Source: Ovis canadensis (lineage: Eukaryota > Chordata > Mammalia > Artiodactyla > Bovidae). From it: a DNA stretch of 64,000 nucleotides. The position numbers and the translations under genes are program-made. Shown in pieces: positions 55,434 through 64,000 of this stretch; within the stretch, counting starts at the first letter, position 1; every line of letters starts with the position of its first letter. The stretch is taken from positions 128,495,501 to 128,559,500 of the forward strand of contig NC_091727.1 of assembly GCF_042477335.2 (NCBI RefSeq). Direction: 5' to 3'. Under the pieces are notes generated by a model that did not search any database, had not been told where the DNA came from, and was given only the letters and a program-made list of their open reading frames with translations.

Positions 55434-56314
55434 AGAAAAGAGAATTATTGGAGAAAGTGTAGGGAAAGCCATAGGTGGTCAGAGAGGCAGGGGTGGAGGT
55501 GAGAGACTGGATTAGCAGTGAAGTGTGAAAGAGAGAGGGTAAATGAGTTAGTCTGGTCCCATAGAAACTCCACCTAAGGGTGAATTAAAACAGAATGAGA
55601 CACAAATCTCCCCAAATACTAATGTTTCAAAGCTAGAATTTCCTATGAAGCCTCTGAATTCCATATATTAAAGCAAATTATAATCACCTTCCCTACATTC
55701 TCCAGTAGATTCATTACCCAGAACAATTGTGCAAGGGCAAAGTGATCATATTAGAATATATATATTTATTTTAATCATTCAGACATTTAGGAAATAGATT
55801 TCTAAGAAAATAAGCATGCACATCAGGTGATAGGCAAAAGAAGAAAGCAAATGCAAAAACAACCACGGCTATCTGAAAAGTGAAAAAAAAAATCCTGTAA
55901 AACTGAGAATATCTTCTAAACATTGAAAAGCAGGAATTAGACAAAGGGAATTTTAAAAACTACCTACTATCTTTTATCTTTTCAAATTTTTTTCTGTGTT
56001 GGCACACATTTGAAGGCACACAAACAGAAGGCTAAATCAATGTCCAATATAATCTCACTATTGTGAGTCACTGGAGGCAGGGCTAGGCTGAAGTAGTGGA
56101 AAATCTGAAATACACAATATTCTTAAAGACATGCATATTTATTACTTCCAAGTGCAAACAGTTACTCCAACTCGGTTAAGACAATTTTGCCTGGTAAAGG
56201 ACCTGCTTTAACAAAGAGTTCAAATGGATTGATTAGAAAAATTGCAATTATCTTGAACCCAGCTATAAGAGTTTTTCAATGAAGCAGATTCTACCTTGGC
56301 ACTCCATCTTTCAG
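55434..56314. other. Unassigned AT-rich sequence
   Basis: No gene and no recognised repeat. Confidence 0.4.
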
Positions 56315-56885
56315 AGAAACAACAATAGCTCATGTTTATTTTGTACTTCCTATATACCAAAGGAAATCAACCCTGAATATTCATTGGAAGGACTGATGCT
56401 GAAGTTGAAGCTCCAGTACTTTGGCCACCTGATGTGAAGAGCTGACTCACTGGAAAAGATCCTGGTGCTGGTAAAGATTGAAGGCAAAAAGAGAAGGGGG
56501 TGGCAGAAGTTGAGATGGTTAACATCACCAAGTCAATAGACATAAATTTGAGGAAACTCTGGGAAACTGTGAAGAACAGGGAAACCTGGCATGCTGCAGT
56601 CCATGAGGTCGCAGAGTTGCACAGGACTGAGCAACTTAACAACAACAAAAACGTGCCAGGCAAGCACTGTTTTAAGCAGTTTACCTGGGCTGTCACATTC
56701 ATTCCTCACTATTAGTATGTGATGTATATTCGATGATTATCCTCACTGTATTGATGAGGAAACTTAGATTTAGGAAGATTAAGTACCTTGTTAAAAATCA
56801 TAGTCACTTAAGAGCTAGAACCTAGATTTGAACCCAAACAGGCTGACTCCAGGGCCCATGCTATTAACTAGGATACTGTGCTGCC
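56315..56885 (-). mobile_element. MIR SINE split by BovB
   Basis: 'aatagctcatgtttattttgtacttcctatatacca' (56325-56360) continues at 56652 as 'cgtgccaggcaagcactgttttaagc'. The minus-strand MIR core then follows through 'gatgaggaaacttagatttaggaag' to 'gatactgtgctgcctc'. Confidence 0.88.
56361..56651 (+). mobile_element. BovB LINE 3' fragment, old subfamily
   Basis: 'aaggaaatcaaccctgaatattcattggaagg' to 'ctgagcaacttaacaacaacaaaa'. The end with AAC units differs from the 'ctgaa' end of younger copies. Confidence 0.92.
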
Positions 56886-58249
56886 TCAGATAAATAGCCT
56901 TTGGCCTCAGGTTAAAAATTTGATATCAAGGATTTATTTTCAAAACGAAAGAAATTTTCAGAGTATGTTTTGGCATCAGCACACACTGAACCCTCTCTTT
57001 TACATTCTCCGGTCTCTGCAGGTACATATGCGGCTCCACACAAAGGTCATTGACTTTCAGAGTCATGAGCCTTGGGGACCGCAGGATCCTCTGGCATTGA
57101 AAAAAGAGCCAGTTATCTTTAGAAGACTGCATTGCTAAAGTAGGAAAGTCAGCTGGCATCTTTCAGAGGAATTGGCAATGAGAGTTGAAATATAATGGTT
57201 TTCTGCTTAACTTTTGGTTTACCAGGAAAGTAAATCAATGACAACCTCCCACCCTCAAGCAGTAAAAGTCACCAAGATTTTGCTGCAGGGAGCCTAACAA
57301 ATGTTTACATGTATAAGAATACAGTTAAAAACTCCATCTCCAATTGTATCTGTTTAGCAAGCTTTCTGTCTTTAGCAAGTGCACAGATGAGCTTCAGTCC
57401 AGCTTTGGCTTATCACAGCCTTCAAAGATCTTTAGCGGAATCAGGATTATGAAGATTTTTGTATTTACCTCTGATAAACATCTTAGTGACAATCTAATAT
57501 GATCATTCAAGATTTTTACTGCGTGGTGAGAAATGATACCATGTGAACCAGGAAAGATTATGGCTACAGACCAAACAACAACCAAAAAAAAAAAAAAAAA
57601 GACAGAGGAATAAAATTGAGGGAAAATTAAAGAAATCATTTTTTGATAGGTTGAAAAGTTAAAAAGCTGTTGGGCAGATCGCCATGGATACCATGTTCCA
57701 AATACAATCCTGGGCTTTTCCTCACAGATAAACACTAAAGGCCTGACTCTCCACATGCACACCTCCATTCTGTGCATGCAGTAGTGACTACATGGAATGG
57801 AAATTCTCTATTTTGATGAGTGAGAATGCAATGGGAAATTTCCTGTGCAAAAATCCTAACCAGCTGAAAGACACTCGAATGGGATTAATTCCAAAAGGAT
57901 TTTTATCCCATTTTTCCATTACCCAAGACTTCTAAATTAAACTCACTACACAGTAATCTTTATAAATCTATAGTAAAGAAACAGAAATCAGGAATTGGTT
58001 ATAATGTAGCAGATCTACATAGCTTCCTTTTTAAAAATAATTAACACTTGCCAACCAATAGCACACAATTTTATTGCCCATCTATTGGAGTTTTATAGGG
58101 TCTGGACAGAACAAAGAATATGGCAAGTTGGGAATCTCCTCCATAGACCACAGAGGAGACCACAGGTATATACCAGAAATATATACCACAATAAGTTACT
58201 GTGTCAGGAGTGCACTGCTCCCTTCAAGGAGCAGAAGCAGCTCTGTGTA
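56886..58249. other. Low-repeat stretch, no recognised gene
   Basis: It contains a 17-base A run at 57584-57600 and a segment of moderate GC (56970-57140) with a short open frame of 86 codons. No domain is recognisable. I see nothing else of note. Confidence 0.4.
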
Positions 58250-58480
58250 TAACACATAGACTGTAGATTAAGACAGACCCACAGTTAGAGTCTAAAAGGC
58301 TCAAATCTCAGTTCTGTCACTTTACTAGCTGGAAGATCTTGGGTAAATTGCTTAATCTCACTTAGACTCCTCTTACTAATTTATAATATATGGACAACAA
58401 CAGTACCTACACTACAGAGTTGCTATGAGGACAAAGTGAGTCATATACAGAAAACACTTGGAACAGTGTTAATTCTTCAC
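58250..58480 (+). mobile_element. MIR SINE
   Basis: 'caaatctcagttctgtcactttactagctggaagatcttgggtaaattgc' followed by 'gtacctacactacagagttgctatgaggac' is a plus-strand, nearly full-length MIR. Confidence 0.92.
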
Positions 58481-58769
58481 TAAATGGTCAGTTGTTTATT
58501 ATTCCTCCACATCTCAAATCTTTCATCTCACTCTGGCTATGGTAAAAATATCAGTACAAGCTATGATAGCACTAACTTCCACTTTTCATGTTCTGGGTTA
58601 ACACTGACAAAATCTCCATTGTCTACCTCCTTCCACATGCTCCTTCCAAGTTCCTTCCCCCAACCCCTCAATTTATCTATTAATTCCCAAAGCTCCAGTC
58701 TTTCTACCTTCCCAAAGAAAGGAGGCAGCTAGAGAAATTATCTTTAACATATACCAGCAATAAACTGTA
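58481..58769. other. Unassigned sequence
   Basis: Pyrimidine-rich in its second half. No gene is seen. Confidence 0.4.
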
Positions 58770-59607
58770 TAAAAGTAATGAAGAGACAGACCACTGGAAT
58801 AGAATAAAAGTTTAGAAATAGACAAAGTCATGGAAATTTTGCATATAATAAAGGTGGCACTTTGAATTTTAGGGACAAAGATGAGCTTTTTATTAAATAG
58901 TGTTACAACAATTGGATGACTATTTGGAAAAAAAATTGGATCCATATTTCACACCATCAAGAAGACTAAACTGCATGGAGGTGAGAGATTCAATGTAAAA
59001 AGTGAAATTATACAAGCTGAGTGTGGGAAAGGCCTTTAATCTAAGATTCAAAAATCCAGATTCAATAAAGAAAAATACTGATGAATTCAATTATAAAATC
59101 TTTTAACATGCAGGCAAAACGACACAAGAAAAATTAAAGACAAAGTGCAAACTGGGAGAAAGTATTCTTAGCATATATCATAATATCTCTAATATATAAA
59201 GAACTCATAAATTAACAAAGAAAAATTTTAAAAAACAGGCAAAAGACATGAACAGATAACTTTTAAAGTGATATGAATGACCACTGAAGATACGAAACGC
59301 TGTTCAATTTGACTCATAATAAAAAATGCAAATTAAAACTAATCCAAGATATCATCTCCAATCTATAAGATTGGCAAAAGTTCAAAGCCTTAATAAAATG
59401 CTGTTGAAGAGGCTGTGCATAAAAGTCACTCTCATACATTGCTGGATTGAATACAAAATGGTGCAACTTTTATAGCAGGTGAGAGATTTGGCATTAACAA
59501 AACTACACTCAGTAATTCAGCTTCTAGAAACTAACACTGAAGATATTCCTCAAAAATACCCCAGATGTTAAAAATTGGGGCATTATTTGTAAATGCAAAA
59601 TATTGGG
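58770..59607 (+). mobile_element. Old L1 ORF2 fragment
   Basis: 'gacagaccactggaatagaataaaag', 'ggcaaaagacatgaacagataac' and 'ctcatacattgctgg' follow L1 ORF2 order. Degenerate, with no open frame. Confidence 0.88.
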
Positions 59608-60303
59608 GAAAAAGTTGGCTTAAAACTCAACATTCAAAAAACTACAATCATGGCATCCAGTCTAATCACTTCATGGCAGATAGATGGGGAAATAATGGAA
59701 ACAGTGACAGACTTTATTTTCTTGGGCTCCAAAATCACTGCAGATGGTGACTGCAGCCATGAAATTAAGACACTTGCTCTTTGGAAGAAAAGTTATGACC
59801 AATCTAGACACCATATTAAAAAGCAGAGACATCACTTTGCCAACAAAGGTCCATCTAGTCAAAGCTATGGTTTTTCCAGTAGTCACGTTTGGATGTGAGA
59901 GTTGGACTATCAAGAAAGCTAAGTGCTGAAAATTGATGCTTTTGAACTGTGGTGTTGGAGAAGACTCTTGAGAGTCCCTTGGACTGCAAGGAGATGCAAC
60001 CAGTCCATCCTAAAGGAAATCAGCCCTGAATATTCATTGGAAGGACTGATGCTGAAGCTGAAACTCCAATTCTTTGGCCACCTGATGTGAAGAACTGACT
60101 CGTTTGAAAAGACCCTGATGCTGGGAAAGATTGAAGGCAGGAGGAGAAAGGATGAAATGTTTAGATGGTATCACTGATTCAATGAACATAAGTTTGAGTA
60201 AACTCTGGGAGTTGGTGATGGACAGAGAGGCCTGGTGTGCTGCAGTTCATGGGGTCGCAAAGAGTTGGATACGACTGAGAGACTGAACTGAATTGAACTG
60301 CAC
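59608..60303 (+). mobile_element. BovB LINE 3' fragment
   Basis: It starts 'ggaaaaagttggcttaaaactc' and ends 'gagactgaactgaattgaactg'. Frames at 59593-59898 and 59744-59929 are separated by a frameshift near 59765. Confidence 0.96.
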
Positions 60304-60555
60304 TGAGAAAGTAAGATTGACATATATACTCTTCCACATGTAAAATAGATAGCTAGTGGGAAGCTGCTATATAACCCAATATATAAGAAACCCAAACTGG
60401 TCTTCTGTGATGACCTAGATGGGTAAAATGGGGTGTGGGGTGGGATGGAGCCTCAAGAGGGAGGGAATATATTTACACTTATGGCTGATTCACGTTGTTG
60501 TCTGGCAGAAATCAACACAACATTGTAAAGTAATTATCCTCCAATTTGAAAAAAA
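60304..60555 (+). mobile_element. L1 3' end, older bovine-type subfamily
   Basis: 'cacatgtaaaatagatagctagtgggaag' through 'cacaacattgtaaagtaattatcctccaattt', with a short A tail. It directly follows the BovB tail. Confidence 0.88.
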
Positions 60556-60816
60556 CTAGAGGTAAATACCAGAAAAGGATAATAGCTATTAATTCATAGT
60601 GGTGGGAATATAACTAATTGTTCACTTGTCTGTATTCTTTCACCATTCTTTTTTTCTAAAATGAAAAAGATACGCAAATTCTAAAGGAAAAGTGAGTTCT
60701 CTGAGGAGGAATTACCTTCCTTTATCTTCTAAGATGAAATGTGAGGCAAGTGAGGTAATCTTACTCTTAAACCTTCAGGACATTTTGGAGTTATGTAATT
60801 AGGACTTCCTCATGGA
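60556..60816. other. Unassigned sequence
   Basis: Possibly the resumed old L1 up to about 60660, then nothing recognised. Confidence 0.35.
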
Positions 60817-61035
60817 GTCTTCCCTGGTGGTGCAGAGGTTAAAGCGTCTGCCTGCAATGTGGGAGACCTGGGTTCGATCCCTGGGTCGGGAAGATCCCCT
60901 GGAGAAGGAATGGCAACCCACTCCAGTATTCTTGCCTGGAGAATCCCATGGATGGAGGAGCTTGGTGGGCTACAGTCCACAGGTCACAAAGAGTCGGACA
61001 CGACTTAGCAACTTCACTTTCACTTCACTTTCACA
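60817..61035 (+). mobile_element. Bov-tA SINE
   Basis: A full-length plus-strand copy with a consensus B-box GGTTCGATCC at 60871-60880. Flanking 'catggagtc' and 'caaggagtc' may be the target duplication. Confidence 0.95.
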
Positions 61036-61266
61036 AGGAGTCTACAGAGAGGCATGATGATCTACAATGGGAATAAAGAGACCAACATTCTAGAGAGCTG
61101 GAGAATGGGCTCAACATCTTTCTGAGTCAGTTTCCTTTATTTAAAATAAGAGAATCAAACAAATCATGTAAGATCTTTCCAGTTATTAATATAAATATAT
61201 ATATTTTTGCCCATGCAAAAAGTAGAATATCACTAGATGTGAATTATATGCCAGTATCTTCATGAG

Positions 61267-61478
61267 AGGGCTTCCCAGGTGGCTCAGTGGTAAAGAACTT
61301 ACCTGCCAATGCAGGAGATGTGGGTTCAGTTCCTGGATTGGGAAAATTCCCTTGAAAAGGAAATGGCACCCCACTTCAGTATTCTTGCCTAGGAAATCCC
61401 ATGGACTGAGAAGCCTGGTGGGCTACATTCCATGGGATCACAAAAGAGGTGGACAAGGCTTAGTGATGAAAAAACAAC
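61267..61478 (+). mobile_element. Bov-tA SINE
   Basis: A plus-strand copy with target duplication ATCTTCATGAG at 61256-61266 and 61479-61489. Confidence 0.96.
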
Positions 61479-61664
61479 ATCTTCATGAGGATGAAGATCT
61501 GGAGAGAAAAAAATTGGAAAGATTACCATATGTCATCTGAGAAAGATGTGTCAGTCAAGGTTCTTGATTTCTAGAAAGAGAAACTACCTGTGATGATCTT
61601 AGATAAATAAGGAATTTGTTGGAAAATCATCAGAGATTCAGAGAATCAATAGCTAGCTGGAGGA

Positions 61665-62042
61665 TCAGTTCAGTCACTCAGTCATCTCTGAGTCTTTGCA
61701 ACCCCATGGACTGCAGCATTCCAAGTTTCCCTATAAATCACCAACTCCCGCAGCTTGCTCAAGCTCATGTCCATCGAGTCAGTGATGCCATCCAACATCT
61801 CAGCCGCTATTGTCCCCTTCTCCTCCAGCCTTCAATCTTTCCCAACATCAGGGTTTTTTCCAATGAGTCAGATCTTTGCATCCGGTGGCCAAAGTATTGG
61901 AGCTTCAGCTTTAGCATCAGTCCTTCCAATGAATATTCAAGACTGATTTCCTTTAGGATGGACTGGTTGGATCTCCTTGTAGTCCAAGGGACTCTCAAGA
62001 GTCTTCTACAACACTACAGTTCAAAAGCATCAATTCTTGGGC
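61665..62042 (-). mobile_element. BovB LINE 3' fragment
   Basis: A minus-strand copy runs from 'cagttcagtcactcagtcatc' to 'agcatcaattcttgggcac'. It abuts a plus-strand L1 without intervening sequence. Confidence 0.95.
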
Positions 62043-62630
62043 ACCCAGGACGTGGAAGCAACCTAGATGCCCATCAGCAGATGAATGGATAAGAAAGCAA
62101 TGGTACATATACATAATGGAATATTACTCAGCCATTAAAAAATACATTTGAATCAGTTCTAATGAGGTGGATGACACTGGAGCCTATTGTACAGAGTGAA
62201 GTAAGCCAGAAAGAAAAACACCAATACAGTATAATAATGCATATATATGGAATTTAGAAAGATGGTAATGATAACCCTGTATGCGACACAGCAAAAGAGA
62301 CACAGATGTATAAAACAGTCTTTTGCGCTCTGTGGGAGAAGGCAAGGGTGGGATGATCTGACAGAATAGCACTGAAACATGTATATTATCATATGTGAAA
62401 CAGATTGCCAGTCCAGGTTCAATGCATGAGAGAGGGTGCACTGGGATGACCCAGAGGGATGGGATGGGGAGGGAGGTGGGAGGGGGGAGGGGGGTTCAGG
62501 ACGGGGAACACTTGTACACCCATGACTGATTCATGTCAATATATGGCAAAAACACTACAATATTATAAAGTAGTTAGCCTGCAATTAAAATAAATAAATT
62601 AAAATTTAAAAAAGAATAAAAATGTTAGTG
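62043..62630 (+). mobile_element. Bovine-type L1, ORF2 end and 3' UTR
   Basis: 'aggacgtggaagcaacctagatgcccatcagcagatg' through 'gtagttagcctgcaattaaaataaataaatt', with a G-rich segment (62465-62500) typical of the 3' UTR. Confidence 0.95.
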
Positions 62631-62997
62631 ATTCTTTTTAAAGTTTTATTGAAACATACATGCACTAAAATGAAGAAAACATAAGCTTTCAGCTCAATGA
62701 ATTTTCACAAATTGAAGGCCCCCATGTAACCAGCATCCAGATTAAAACAGAATAAAATAAAATAATATAAAGAATAAAACATCCCAGAAGCCCTCCTCAA
62801 GTCTCCTTCTAGTCATTTCCCTTGATAAGGGTGGCTACTCTCCTGACTCATGACATCATATATATTTTTTTGCCAGTGTTTGTACTTCACGTAATGAAAT
62901 CATACTGTATGCACACTTTCGTGTACTCTTTTGTCATACTATAATGCATTTATTCATAGTGTGGATGAACATTTGAATTCAGTATTTACATTTTATG

Positions 62998-63195
62998 GTC
63001 CCCTAGTGGCTCAGATGGTAAAGAATCTGCCTGCAAGGCCGGAGACCCAGGTTCGATCCCTGGGTCAGGAAGATCCCCTGGAGAAGGGAATGGCAACCCA
63101 CTCCAATATTCTTGCCTGGAGAATTCCATGTCAAAAGAGCCTGAAGAGCTATAGTCCAGAGAGTTGCCAAGAGTCAGACACAACTGAGCAACTAA
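62998..63195 (+). mobile_element. Bov-tA SINE
   Basis: A plus-strand copy runs from 'ggtcccctagtggctcag' to 'gtcagacacaactgagcaac'. The B-box is intact (GGTTCGATCC near 63050). Confidence 0.94.
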
Positions 63196-63282
63196 CACAT
63201 TCACCTTTACCTTTTATGAATAGTGCTGCTATTAGGATTCTTGAACATCTCATATGTTGACAATATAAAAGCATTTATGTTG

Positions 63283-63318
63283 GTTTATAGAGTCGGACAC
63301 GACTTAGCTACAGAACAA
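63283..63318 (+). mobile_element. Isolated Bov-tA tail
   Basis: 'agagtcggacacgacttagctacagaacaaca' is the last 32 or so bases of Bov-tA standing alone, an extreme 5' truncation. Confidence 0.75.
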
Positions 63319-63781
63319 CAATTACCTAGAAGTGAACTTGCTGGATTATAGTGTGTACATATGCTCAGCTTTAGAAGATACTAAGAGAGTTTCCCAGAAT
63401 TGTTATCTCAGTTTATGCTCCCACCAGAATGTATGAGTACCAAGCATTTTGATATTTGTGTCTTTCTCACTGTAGCCATCCTGGGTTTTGTGTTTGCGTG
63501 TCAGTGTGGCTTTATTTTGCACTTCTGTAACGACTACTGAGATTGAACATGCTTTGTATATTTATTGACTGCTTTCTATTCTCTTTGGAGAAGTGCCTAT
63601 TTGAATCTGTTATCCATTTTTCTAGGAGTATAGTATGTTTTAAAATTGATTTCTGGATGTTCTTTATACATTCTGGATGTGTCCTCTGTTATTTGAATAT
63701 GTGAATTGCAAATAACTCTTATTCTATGGCTTACTTTTACAACGACAATTAATTGTGGAAATATCAATAGAGCCTTTTATT

Positions 63782-64000
63782 CATTATTTAAAATAATTTT
63801 TATTGGAGTATACTTGTTTTACAATGTTGTGTTAGTTTCTACTGTACAATAAAATGAACCAGCCATATATATACATACATTCCTTCCCTTTTGGACTCCT
63901 TCCCATTCAGGTCACCACAGTGCATTAAGTAAAGTTCCCTGTGCTATATAGTATGTTCTCATTAGTTATCTATCTTATACATAGTATTAATAGTGTGTAT
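63782..64000 (-). mobile_element. L1 3' end, runs off the window
   Basis: 'ttttattggagtatacttgttttacaatgttgtgttag' starts a minus-strand L1 3' UTR that continues past the end of the window. Confidence 0.88.

Larger units (their letters stand above)
62645..63780 (-). mobile_element. Old L1 (L1M-type) 3' region, split by SINEs
   Basis: On the plus strand 'agctcaatgaattttcacaaattgaagg', 'gtaaccagcatccagattaaaacag', 'gtacatatgctcagctttagaagatac' and 'ctggatgtgtcctctg' are the reverse complement of an old L1. It is interrupted at 62998-63195. Confidence 0.85.

Noticed and set aside
60817..61035. tRNA genes suggested by GGTTCGATCC B-boxes
   Set aside because: The boxes sit inside Bov-tA SINEs; no cloverleaf with a proper anticodon arm or acceptor stem is present.
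1..64000. CRISPR arrays, operons, insertion sequences or phage modules
   Set aside because: None seen; the repeat content is entirely that of a ruminant nuclear genome.

Overview
This is mammalian nuclear DNA from a ruminant, most likely cattle or another bovid. The evidence is the dense mix of BovB (RTE-type) LINEs, Bov-tA and dimeric Bov-A2 SINEs (several with an (AGC)n tail), CHR-type tRNA SINEs and bovine-type L1 3' ends. Older MIR, L2, L1M-like, MLT1-like LTR and hAT remnants lie underneath. Adding up the intervals listed here, recognisable transposable elements cover roughly 60% of the window. I see no prokaryotic features, no CRISPR array and no tRNA or rRNA gene.

Only one intact host gene is well supported: an intronless 166-codon H2B histone variant at 10822-11322 (+). 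Its histone fold most resembles the testis-specific, X-linked H2B.W (H2BW/H2BFWT) group. It has a compact promoter (palindromic E-box, CCAAT box, perfect CRE, TATA box), an acidic Ser/Thr/Glu-rich N-tail followed by a protamine-like Arg/Cys cluster, and a polyadenylation signal in place of a canonical histone stem-loop. H2BW genes lie in a small cluster on Xq22 in human, so this window is probably from the ruminant X chromosome (inference).

Layout. 1-8.1 kb: two collinear, diverged copies of a unit of about 2.4 kb lying about 5 kb apart, each containing an MLT1-like LTR and each broken up by later BovB, L1 and SINE insertions. 8.2-11.6 kb: nested L1/BovB/L1, then the histone gene. 11.6-19.7 kb: SINE clusters, a BovB fragment, MIR and a low-repeat stretch. 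19.7-31.6 kb: an old L1 broken by a BovB copy with a 423-codon RT reading frame and by an hAT element, then a cluster of BovB copies in both orientations that includes the only endonuclease region in the window. 31.6-46.5 kb: scattered SINE/L1/BovB separated by unassigned sequence. 46.2-46.5 kb: a long inverted repeat. 46.6-54 kb: a BovB copy of about 2 kb and nested L1s. 54-58.5 kb: the least repetitive part, with one weak candidate exon. 58.7-64 kb: L1, BovB and SINE.

The host gene would act alone here, as a chromatin component in male germ cells. The rest is mainly a record of retrotransposition: target-site duplications, nested insertions, twin-primed inversions and small rearrangements.
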